Positions 8,282-15,377 of a stretch of 64,000 bases of DNA are shown here, piece by piece. The notes beneath the pieces were generated by a model. That model did no database searches, was not told the origin of the DNA, and saw nothing but the letters and a program-made list of their open reading frames with translations. Positions within the stretch are counted from its first letter, which is position 1. Each line of letters begins with the position of its first letter. Origin of the DNA: Deltaproteobacteria bacterium (lineage in GTDB: Bacteria > Desulfobacterota > Binatia > Binatales > Binataceae); contig JAKBMB010000033.1 in assembly GCA_021831785.1 (NCBI GenBank), forward strand, positions 1 through 64,000, read 5' to 3'. The translations under genes and the position numbers were made by a program.

Positions 8282-9934
8282 TCATGCGCTTGTCCACACG
8301 CAGTCGCCGCCGACATAGGTTCGCAGCACTTCGATCGAGCCTAGCGTCGCCGGATTTACCTGCAGCGGGTTGTCCGACAGGACAACGAAATCGGCGAGGA
8401 ACCCCGGCGCAAGACAACCCTTGATATGCTGCTCCCCCGCGGCGTAAGCGGCGTTGGTAGTATACAGGGCCAGCGCCTCAAGCGGCGTCAGACGTTGGTT
8501 CTCGCCGACGAGCGCGCCGTCCCAACCTTGGCGCGTGACGCAACTTTGCAGCGCGAGCAGCGGCTCGTACGGGCCGCACGGGTAATCGGAAGAACCGGCT
8601 ACGGCGACGCCGGCGTCGAGAAACGACCGATGAGCGAACATGCGTTCCACCCGCTTGCGCCCGTACCAATCGATCAACTTGCCGCCGTGGTAGAGGACAT
8701 AGCTGCCGAACGGCACCGCGATCGCGCCGAGCCGCTTCATTCGCGCCAGGATTTGCTCGTTAACGATCGTGCAGTGTTCGATGCGATGGGCGAGGTTCGC
8801 GCGCGGGCGCTCGTTCTCGGCTGCTTCGAGCTGGTCGAGCAACAGCGAAATTGCGCGGTCGCCGTTGGCGTGCGCGCAAAGGCGCGTGCCGTCGCTGTGA
8901 ACCATGCGCGCGATGTCGCGCAGCTCGCCGGTCGACATGGTCTGCATACCGTAGTCGTCGGTCGTCCCCTCAAACGGCTGCTCCATCAAGCAGGTGCGCC
9001 CGCCGATTGCGCCGTCGACAAAGGTCTTGACTCCGCCGAAGCGAAGCCGCTCGCCGCCAAAGCCGCTGCGCAGTCCCAGCCGCCGTATGTGATCGTAGTG
9101 CTCGTGCGTGACCAGCATATTGACGCGCAAGGTCAACAGACCGCGGCGCAAAGCTTCCTGAAATAAAGCGAGTTCCTGAGGTCCGACCAGAGCGTCGCCG
9201 ATCGAGCTAAGCCCCGCCGCATGGAACATTTGCACCGCGCGCGAAAGACCCGCCAACCGCTCCTCGAACGAGCTGGTGGGCGCCACCGTGCGGCCTTGCT
9301 TGGAGGCCGACGGATAAGCGAAGTCGAACAGCGCCTGCTCGTACAGGATGCCGTTGAGCCGCCCGGTCGCGTCGCGTCCGAATTTGCCGCCGAACGGGGG
9401 CTCCGCGCGCTCGTCGATCGCGCCCAGTTCAAGCGCTTTAGAGTTGACCACCCCCCAATGGCCCGCGATATGAATTACCAGAATCGGATGCTCGGTGGAA
9501 ACCTCGTCGAGGTCCCAACGGTCAAGCACGCGCCTTTCGGCCATCTTGGCGTCGTCATAACGGCTGGCACGAATCCAAGTGCCGGGGGCGACGAGCCGTG
9601 CTTGGTCGCGCAGCTTGGCTTTGGCCGCGCTCAACGAGGGCGTAGTCTTGTGCGCCAAGTCGAGATGCAAGAGGTCCTCGGCGGTCATGCCCAGATGCAT
9701 GTGCGCGTCGTTGAACCCGGGGGCGATCACGCAGTCGCCGAAATCGACTTCATCGGCGTCCACAAAGCGCGCGCGCAGGGTCTCCGTTTTGCCGCTCGCG
9801 ACTACCCGCCCGCCGAGCACCACGAAAGCCTGCGGGCTTTCCTGCGTCATGGTGATCACCGAGCGCGCGCGGTAGATCGTCGTCGTATGTTCGCTTTGGC
9901 TCTCGCCGTTGTTCTCCGCCCGCCGATTCATCAA
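8282..9934 (-). CDS. Amidohydrolase family 3 (YtcJ-like) metal-dependent hydrolase
   Basis: 550 residues with the amidohydrolase layout: N-terminal beta-sandwich (GGRVVASGKTETLRA), APGFNDAHMHLG with the HxH metal motif (about residues 72-80), a carboxylase-type barrel core, LAHRIEHCTIV (metal His) and GSSDYPCGPYEPLLA with the catalytic Asp, and C-terminal ADFVVLSDNPL. YtcJ-type members hydrolyse cyclic or N-acyl/formyl substrates; the true substrate is unknown. Upstream of and co-directional with the aminotransferase (179-base gap), which could mean joint breakdown of an amino compound (inference). Confidence 0.85.
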   Translation of the reverse strand: MMNRRAENNGESQSEHTTTIYRARSVITMTQESPQAFVVLGGRVVASGKTETLRARFVDADEVDFGDCVIAPGFNDAHMHLGMTAEDLLHLDLAHKTTPSLSAAKAKLRDQARLVAPGTWIRASRYDDAKMAERRVLDRWDLDEVSTEHPILVIHIAGHWGVVNSKALELGAIDERAEPPFGGKFGRDATGRLNGILYEQALFDFAYPSASKQGRTVAPTSSFEERLAGLSRAVQMFHAAGLSSIGDALVGPQELALFQEALRRGLLTLRVNMLVTHEHYDHIRRLGLRSGFGGERLRFGGVKTFVDGAIGGRTCLMEQPFEGTTDDYGMQTMSTGELRDIARMVHSDGTRLCAHANGDRAISLLLDQLEAAENERPRANLAHRIEHCTIVNEQILARMKRLGAIAVPFGSYVLYHGGKLIDWYGRKRVERMFAHRSFLDAGVAVAGSSDYPCGPYEPLLALQSCVTRQGWDGALVGENQRLTPLEALALYTTNAAYAAGEQHIKGCLAPGFLADFVVLSDNPLQVNPATLGSIEVLRTYVGGDCVWTSA

Positions 9935-10572
9935 ATGAAACCCCGAAATGAAACCCTGCTAAGCCTCCCGGCTTATCAATCCTTCCCGCCGGGCTGCCGG
10001 CCCTGAAAGAGTGCTTGCATCCCGGGCAGCGCTCGCCGGCTGTCGAGACCTACCGCCCTTCGAGAAACGTGCTTGCCCTATATCCCGTGTTGGTCCCCGA
10101 CCCCGGCCCCGGCAAGCGCGCAAATCCCGCCCTCAACAGCTCGCGCGCTGTCCCGTAGAGTTTTGGCTCCGTCTCACCCCGGTACACGAGATTGAGCGAG
10201 ACATAAGGGTAAGGTGTAACAGACTTGCCGGCAGCTTTCATTATGGCCGGATCGGCGCATAATCGCGACATCAGAGGCGGCGGGCAACGGCGGTAGGTCG
10301 TCGGAGCGGGTCTTGGCGGTGAGTGCGCCCCGGCCGACCCCGGCGCCGCTCGGTAAGCAACTCAACAGCGCTCGGAAGAAACTGTCAATCCCCTTTGCCC
10401 GCTCCGTCGATTCGAGCAGGGGCTAGCACAATGCCCGCTGCCGACCCGCGGCGCGCTGCTTAAAGCTTACTGTACCGCGCACGTTGCGATATCAGTTGCC
10501 AACCGTGCCTCAAAATGAAACAGGCCGTGGCCAAGGCCGTTTACCTGGTTCGGTTGCGCGTCGGCATCAGCA
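9935..10572. other. Gene-free spacer
   Basis: About 640 bases. The only suggestive trace is on the minus strand near 10170-10271, where DPAIMKAAGK resembles the C-terminal tail of some short-chain dehydrogenases; too short and unsupported to call. No promoter or RNA recognised. Confidence 0.4.
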
Positions 10573-11247
10573 TTGCTTGATAATGATATGCTGTCGATGG
10601 AACCGGCGCCTCAGAGCTCTTTTGGCAGACGGCGCCTGCCGGCGACGTTGTCCGGCTGTCGCTACGCGGCCGCCAACCTGGCTGTGAGCCTAGTGTTTGT
10701 AGTGGGCGCCTTACCCAGCGCACTCCATTATGGAACCCGGTTCGCGGACTTCATTTTCGCCGGCGGCGCTATCGCGATGAGCATTTTTGCGCTGTTGCGC
10801 TCGCCGCCCTCGGCGAGCAGCTTCAGCTTGGGCGCCGTGTGCGCCTTCCTTGGGATGGCGTTGATGCCCGCGCTGTTGAACACTAGTCTGCCGCGCGCCG
10901 GCGCGGCGTACTCCCTGGCGGCAGCGCTTGAGTTGCTCGGCGTCGGGTTGTCGATGGCCGGGCGCATATGGATGGGCCGCGCATTTGGGATTCTACCGGC
11001 CAACCGCGGCATCGTATCCGATGGTCCTTTTGGTTGGATGCGCCATCCGGTGTATGCCGGCTGGTTAATCCTGATGGCAGGCTACGCGATGTCGTACCAC
11101 GACCCGCGCAATGCGCTCATTGCGGCGGCGGCGGTCCCATTTGCGATATGGCGCATTAGCCTGGAGGAAGGACTCCTGTCGAGAGACCCCCACTATCAGC
11201 GCTACCGCGAGCGCGTCCCGTTCCGACTTCTGCCCGGCCTTTACTAA
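10573..11247 (+). CDS. Isoprenylcysteine carboxyl methyltransferase-like membrane methyltransferase
   Basis: 224 residues, about five hydrophobic helices, ending in the ICMT/PEMT signature: GPFGWMRHPVYAGWLILMAG (about 148-167), EEGLLSRDPHYQRYRERVPF and LLPGLY. RHPxYxG and the C-terminal EE...Y..Y motif bind AdoMet and the lipid substrate in this family. Start uncertain: the frame opens at TTG 10573, with ATG at 10588 and 10597. It is isolated between a spacer and the defence-island edge. Substrate unknown (isoprenoid, phospholipid or small-molecule thiol/amine). Confidence 0.75.
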   Translation: MLDNDMLSMEPAPQSSFGRRRLPATLSGCRYAAANLAVSLVFVVGALPSALHYGTRFADFIFAGGAIAMSIFALLRSPPSASSFSLGAVCAFLGMALMPALLNTSLPRAGAAYSLAAALELLGVGLSMAGRIWMGRAFGILPANRGIVSDGPFGWMRHPVYAGWLILMAGYAMSYHDPRNALIAAAAVPFAIWRISLEEGLLSRDPHYQRYRERVPFRLLPGLY

Positions 11248-11269
11248 GCCGACGCAACCCATTCTCAAG

Positions 11270-11396
11270 GGCGAAGATTGAATGCTTCGGTGCGCTGGAT
11301 GCTGTGCCGACGATAGACATTTCCGGTTTTCAGCCCGGCTTCTGCCTACCGCAGAAGCCGTACGGTCTGTTCCTCGCTGAACCGGCTGCCCTTCAT
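11270..11396 (-). pseudogene. Remnant of IS3-family transposase OrfA (N-terminus)
   Basis: From the ATG at 11396 the minus strand reads MKGSRFSEEQTVRLLR, a TAG stop, then AEAGLKTGNVYRRHSIQ. This matches the N-terminal helix-turn-helix start of IS3-family OrfA proteins (typical form M-K-x-S-R-F-x-E-E-Q-I-I ... A-E-A-G ... C-R-R-H-G). An in-frame stop and loss of the remainder make it a dead fragment. It marks the left edge of the defence island. Confidence 0.7.
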
Positions 11397-11578
11397 CCAT
11401 CCGTCGCCTTTGGGTGATGAACGCTATCTCTCTTCGCGAGCATTTTCAGGGGAAACGCCAGCCACCACCACAGATGAAGAGTCCCAGAGGTCGCCAGGGC
11501 GGAAAGGCTCCTCTCTGCCGCCGCGTTGATGGCCTCCAGCGGCAACGCCACCTCAATCAGCTTCTTCCCCACTTTCAT
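11393..11578 (-). pseudogene. N-terminal stub of DUF1156 DNA-methylase-type defence protein
   Basis: Sixty-one codons reading KKLIEVALPLEAINAAAER ... TLHLWWW. This is the hallmark start of DUF1156 proteins (K-K-x-L-I-E-V-A-L-P-L-E-A-I-N ... H-P-S-T-L-H-L-W-W-A-R-R-P-L), large adenine-specific methylase-like proteins seen with helicases and DUF499 ATPases in defence loci. Here the RHGHP and WARRP parts are scrambled and the frame ends after 61 codons, where the family has many hundreds. The end abuts the IS3 remnant, so the IS probably truncated it. ATG overlaps the upstream membrane ORF stop by 4 bases. Confidence 0.65.
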
Positions 11579-11985
11579 CCAGCCAGTGGCTTAGCCACGA
11601 TTTTCACAACGTTCTCCAGCGCCCAGATGCATCGAACCAAGCGAAGCACCGCGAGCAAAGACGACCACAGACACAGCACCAAAATTATAAACTCCGGCGG
11701 ACCATCACGATTCAGCATGAGACCGGTCAGCGAGATACCGGTTGCCACACCCAGCCACTTCGTAGCCGACGTAAAAATCTTCCAAAGCTGCTGGTTACTC
11801 CTACTCTCTCGAATCACCGCCAGCCGGGGCGAATCACCGAGACTTACGATGATAGACACCGACGTAATAACGAACCCCAGCAGCGATCCGAAAATGGTCG
11901 CCAGCGTGCCGTAAATGCTCCCCTCGGCCCCCGTCAGCACAGGATATACGAAGGTATCTGCCGCCGGCGTTGAACGGGAGCCCAT
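11575..11985 (-). CDS. Small multi-pass membrane protein, unknown function
   Basis: 136 residues with three predicted helices: about 22-48 (YGTLATIFGSLLGFVITSVS), 72-90 (WLGVATGISLTGLMLN) and 96-115 (FIILVLCLWSSLLAVLRLV). Between helix 1 and 2 lies a conserved-looking amphipathic link (LGDSPRLAVIRESRSNQQLW). I do not recognise a named family. It lies downstream of darG on the same strand and overlaps the DUF1156 stub by 4 bases. The first ~10 residues overlap another ORF in a different frame, so the true start may be internal. A membrane effector in the island is conceivable but not shown. Confidence 0.55.
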   Translation of the reverse strand: MGSRSTPAADTFVYPVLTGAEGSIYGTLATIFGSLLGFVITSVSIIVSLGDSPRLAVIRESRSNQQLWKIFTSATKWLGVATGISLTGLMLNRDGPPEFIILVLCLWSSLLAVLRLVRCIWALENVVKIVAKPLAG

Positions 11986-12103
11986 TTATGTGGCCCAGTA
12001 CCCCCGTCAAGTGGAGGGGAGGAGAACCACCGGAACCGTCCGGCTCTACGCGAATTCTGTAAAAGTGAATCTTCCGCACAACCTCTCTTTCGTTTTGCGG
12101 CAT
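11834..12103 (-). CDS. Short unknown ORF downstream of darG, possibly truncated
   Basis: 89 codons from an ATG with GGGGAG nine bases upstream. The first ~50 residues look protein-like (RKIHFYRIRVEPDG, LPFNAGGRYLRIS), reminiscent of small phage or toxin-associated proteins beginning with a similar HFYRIxV strand; the later half overlaps the 136-residue membrane ORF in another frame and looks like shadow. Probably the start of a gene whose remainder was lost or frameshifted. Begins 46 bases after darG, so it may be the fifth member of the operon. Low certainty. Confidence 0.35.
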   Translation of the reverse strand: MPQNEREVVRKIHFYRIRVEPDGSGGSPPLHLTGVLGHINGLPFNAGGRYLRISCADGGRGEHLRHAGDHFRIAAGVRYYVGVYHRKSR

Positions 12104-12148
12104 CGAAAACTGCTCCCCGGTGTAACCACTATGGCCTAGAGTCCCAGC

Positions 12149-13276
12149 TCAGACATCGAGCAGAGCATCCTTTGGCAGGGGCAGGTCCACACTCGGATAA
12201 ACGTCGAGCCAGCCCAGTGCGCTTAGGTTCCGAATGGCCTTCGCAAGATCGTCATCTCTCAGGGGTGGTCGACGGTTCTGCTTCCACCGTTTGACTTCCT
12301 CGAATACGTCTTTTTCTGACGCTCGCCCGCTCCCGCTCGCGCCTAGCGATTTCCACGAAAAGTGCACAGTCGCCGCGATTTCCGCCTTTCGCGTGTCGGC
12401 CCGCAGAAAAAGGTCCGTTACCTTATGAATCACTTCTTCGTATTGCGCCAGGTCCGCAGCAAACCTCTTTGCGGCATCCGCGTAGGTGGATCCCGGTTCG
12501 ACCATCAACATTCTCCCGAGCCGGCGCTCCCGTATCAGGTCGTGGTTCTGCAGTCTCGACTCCAGCGCCTTCAGGCCGCTTGCGAACGGGCCGAAGCTCG
12601 CGCGCTCAAAAACCAGCCCCGTGGGTAACCCGAGCTCCGTGGCGAAATACGCAATCTTCTGAAACATCGTACGACCGACGGGCCAGTGGTACGGCTGACG
12701 ATTTATGCGAGCGAGAATCTCCACCAGCGCTACCCAAGCGGGGTTCAGTCGGTAACTTTCACGGGCTCCATCGATCTCAGCCTCCGTCGGCTGCTTCCCC
12801 TCCAGAAAACCGAACTCCAATTGATGAGCCGGAGTACCGTAAGGAGCGTACAGCTCGACCGCAATATCGAGTTTCTTGATGTACCTGAAGAGGGTCGGTC
12901 CGACCACGCGCCATTCCAACTGTCCTTGGCCGCATCCTAACGGTGGCACCGCCAAAGAAGTGATACCCCACTCTCGGTGATGAGTGTTCAGATACTCCAG
13001 ACCGCGTACGATATCCGACAGCTTCGCCAGCGACCGCCAATCATCTTTCGTTGGAAAATTGAGCACCCACGGCGGCGTCGCCCGCCTGAATAAATAAGGT
13101 TCACCCAGCCGTACTTGACCTCTTCGGCAGCGCGCGACATAGTCTTCATACATGTCAGGAAATCGCCGTTTGAACTCCAAGGCGATGCCCTTACCCATCA
13201 CGCCCACGCAGTTCACCGTGTTCACTAAAGTCTGAGCCTTCGACTCGAAGATGTCGCCGGTAACCACCTTTACCAT
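12149..13276 (-). CDS. darG: DarG-type antitoxin: macrodomain DNA ADP-ribosylglycohydrolase with C-terminal domain
   Basis: About 375 residues from ATG 13276, which has GAGG ten bases upstream and starts 13 bases after the darT stop; a longer frame opening at 13468 lies within darT. Residues 1-160 form a macrodomain: VKVVTGDIFESKAQTLVNTV, NCVGVMGKGIALEFKRRFP and VPPLGCGQGQLEW (ADP-ribose loops). DarG removes thymidine-linked ADP-ribose from DNA and its C-terminal part binds the toxin. The C-terminal half here (about 175-375; MFQKIAYFATELGLPTG, FERASFGPFASGL) fits the known two-domain plan. Paired with darT upstream. Confidence 0.93.
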   Translation of the reverse strand: MVKVVTGDIFESKAQTLVNTVNCVGVMGKGIALEFKRRFPDMYEDYVARCRRGQVRLGEPYLFRRATPPWVLNFPTKDDWRSLAKLSDIVRGLEYLNTHHREWGITSLAVPPLGCGQGQLEWRVVGPTLFRYIKKLDIAVELYAPYGTPAHQLEFGFLEGKQPTEAEIDGARESYRLNPAWVALVEILARINRQPYHWPVGRTMFQKIAYFATELGLPTGLVFERASFGPFASGLKALESRLQNHDLIRERRLGRMLMVEPGSTYADAAKRFAADLAQYEEVIHKVTDLFLRADTRKAEIAATVHFSWKSLGASGSGRASEKDVFEEVKRWKQNRRPPLRDDDLAKAIRNLSALGWLDVYPSVDLPLPKDALLDV

Positions 13277-13289
13277 GACCGTCTTAGCC

Positions 13290-13883
13290 TCATCGAAAGA
13301 ACAAGTGCCCGTTAATCGTAACTGCGAGGTCCGGCGCAACGGCAGCGAGTCGGCCCTTCCCGACATCGCAGGAGACATATGCGCCTCGAATGAATTCCGG
13401 AGGCAGCCCGTCCGGCACCAGAACCTCCGCGCACTTGATCGATTTGTGCTCCCACTCCTCGATAACATTTCCCGGATGCGTCCAGTACTCCGCGAATACC
13501 AAGTCGCGGTTCACGTTGGCCAGCGCCGAGGGAGCCGGACCGAAAAGGCAGTAGTCGCTCGATGCATTGCGGTCCGCAATCACAACGCCGTCGAGGTCCA
13601 GCACCTCAGTGCCTATTTGCAGAACGCACAGCGATTCGTGATGACCGCGCCTCAAATACAGCATCGGGTTTCTGGCGGAAACATAAAGGTTCACGTAGTC
13701 GTGCAGTTCCCGGCCGCCGGGCACAGTCACCTTCGCACGTCTCTCCTGAATCTCTTGCATAGCTACTGATTCGTGTTGGACCTTCGTTACTCGACGATGC
13801 GACAAGATGCCGCGTGACAGCATCGACGGAACGTTGCTGATCGGCGTGATGTAATGAAGCTCATGGAGGTCTTCGCGTCGCAA
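13290..13883 (-). CDS. darT: DarT-type toxin: DNA thymidine ADP-ribosyltransferase
   Basis: 197 residues, usual length for DarT (DUF4433). Motifs: LHYITPISNVPSMLSRGIL (residues 9-27, NAD-pocket His), IQERRAKVTVPGG (Arg contact), HDYVNLYVSARNPMLY (61-76) and CAEVLVPDGLPPEFI, whose Glu153 corresponds to the catalytic Glu near 160 in characterised DarT. DarT attaches ADP-ribose from NAD+ to thymidine in single-stranded DNA, blocking replication; DarTG acts in phage defence. It starts with TTG only three bases after the Argonaute stop, with GGAG nine bases upstream. The weak start may keep toxin below antitoxin. Confidence 0.93.
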   Translation of the reverse strand: MRREDLHELHYITPISNVPSMLSRGILSHRRVTKVQHESVAMQEIQERRAKVTVPGGRELHDYVNLYVSARNPMLYLRRGHHESLCVLQIGTEVLDLDGVVIADRNASSDYCLFGPAPSALANVNRDLVFAEYWTHPGNVIEEWEHKSIKCAEVLVPDGLPPEFIRGAYVSCDVGKGRLAAVAPDLAVTINGHLFFR

Positions 13884-13886
13884 CTG

Positions 13887-15377
13887 TCATGTCTCCGATC
13901 GTAGCGATAACTCCGCTTCCTCAACTCGCCGGTTCGCCCACATATAGAACTTGTATTTAGGTTGCGGTTCCTCCCCCGGCGGAATTTCGCGCATGATGGC
14001 GCCCACGGCTCGCGAAAATTCGAGCGTGATGGGTCGCAGCTTCGAGAAATCAGCCGAGTTCCAGTCCATCTTTGTCAGCACCATGATCTCCCGGAGCAGT
14101 TGTGATTTCGCCGTATCACCAACGTGGTCAACGATCTCAAGAGGCGAGGGTACGTGCCCGTGCGGAAAACCTCCGAGCGCCGGCGTGTATCCGTTCGTGT
14201 ACAGATATGAGGCATCGCCAACCGTGAATGCTGTACCTCGTAACGGAGGATAACGCCCCGCGCGGACCAGCCGAACCGAGCTCGTCGGTGTCACCGTGAC
14301 GAGATCGTAGTAACCGATGGCCTTAAGCGCCCCCTCGAAACCGGCACGCTCCTCAGGCTCGAAGCGCGAGCTTTTGTGGAGAACCACACGCTGCGGCAAT
14401 TGGTGCCGCTCCTCTTTATAACGGTTCAGCACCATGTCAATAAGCTTGTACACCAGTTCATCCGATAGGTGCGGCGTTTTGCCATGATTCTCCTCGTCCC
14501 ATTCGAAGTCGTGCCCCCTCAACACCAAACCCTCGCCGTTCTCATCAAACGCTTGAACGACGCTCGTTCTCAACATCGAGTTCTCTCCCAAGGGTCGAAA
14601 GAAACTCACGCCGACGAAGCAGTTGACCGGCGGGAGCCCCGTAGGTCCCCAGGGGAGGCCGTCGGCCTTGAAATACAGGCCTGTAAATAGATTCCACGCG
14701 ATCTTCGACTTGTGGTCCAGCTCGCGCGCGCTTGGCACGAGGCCGGTGGTCGTTTCCAGAACAATCTGCGTGGCCTTCTGGTACTTCATAGCTCGCGCCT
14801 TCAACGCAAGCCGCAAGTCGCGATGCACGCTCTGTCTGTCGGCGAAGTAGTCCGCAACGCGGCATCTTTCATAAAAGTCCTCAGGCAACACGACCACCAC
14901 ATAATCCAACGGGTGATCTTTCCGCGTGAGCAACTCAACCTTCGCTCGAAGCAGCTCCGCAGCGGCCTCGAACCGCTCGCGCTGGCGGCGGATAGCCCGA
15001 ATCTCCTGGCTCTCGCGGCGCGTGATCAGCTCGGCCAGGCCCGAGTCGACACGTAACTCGGTTCTAAAGCCACGATCCGCTTTGCAGCCGGGAAACGGGA
15101 TATGCCGATCGTCACCCGGCACTCCTTCCGCGCATTCCGCATAAAACTGCCTTGCGTGCTCAACCGATTCACCGGTCCCGATAAACCCGACGTGAACCTC
15201 GGCTTTGTGCCGAGAGATGTCCAGCGATCTCGGGCCATAGAGCGCAATCCCCACCTTCGGATCTGGGTGCTTCCGGTCGTTCGCGAACAGCAGCGGAGGC
15301 TCTTCGAGCCACTCCGCGCCTCGACTCGGCCCCCTTAGAGTCACCGGGGCGAGCCGTTTGTCAGCCTTCGGCATCAT
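13887..15377 (-). CDS. Short prokaryotic Argonaute (MID-PIWI), predicted catalytically inactive
   Basis: About 496 residues. Start at the ATGATG pair (15377/15374), 14-17 bases inside the 3' end of the HNH gene, with GAGG about nine bases before; a frame start at 15491 is implausible. MID region about 150-260: YVVVVLPEDFYERC and MKYQKATQIVLETTTG, with the Lys/Gln expected to hold the guide 5' phosphate. PIWI about 260-496: NCFVGVSFFRP, VVLHKSSRFEPEERAGF, YYDLVTVTP, KMDWNSADFSKLRPITLEFS. The first catalytic Asp position is Ser (GVS for GVD), so slicing is not expected; short pAgos are guide-directed sensors lacking a PAZ domain, which the APAZ partner supplies. Confidence 0.85.
   Translation of the reverse strand: MMPKADKRLAPVTLRGPSRGAEWLEEPPLLFANDRKHPDPKVGIALYGPRSLDISRHKAEVHVGFIGTGESVEHARQFYAECAEGVPGDDRHIPFPGCKADRGFRTELRVDSGLAELITRRESQEIRAIRRQRERFEAAAELLRAKVELLTRKDHPLDYVVVVLPEDFYERCRVADYFADRQSVHRDLRLALKARAMKYQKATQIVLETTTGLVPSARELDHKSKIAWNLFTGLYFKADGLPWGPTGLPPVNCFVGVSFFRPLGENSMLRTSVVQAFDENGEGLVLRGHDFEWDEENHGKTPHLSDELVYKLIDMVLNRYKEERHQLPQRVVLHKSSRFEPEERAGFEGALKAIGYYDLVTVTPTSSVRLVRAGRYPPLRGTAFTVGDASYLYTNGYTPALGGFPHGHVPSPLEIVDHVGDTAKSQLLREIMVLTKMDWNSADFSKLRPITLEFSRAVGAIMREIPPGEEPQPKYKFYMWANRRVEEAELSLRSET

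Noticed and set aside
10050-10271. 73-codon frame resembling an SDR C-terminus
   Set aside because: Similarity limited to about ten residues (DPAIMKAAGK) with no upstream SDR sequence; too weak to annotate.
11065-11400. Minus-strand 111-codon frame as a protein
   Set aside because: It is out of frame with the IS3 OrfA remnant and overlaps the methyltransferase gene antisense.
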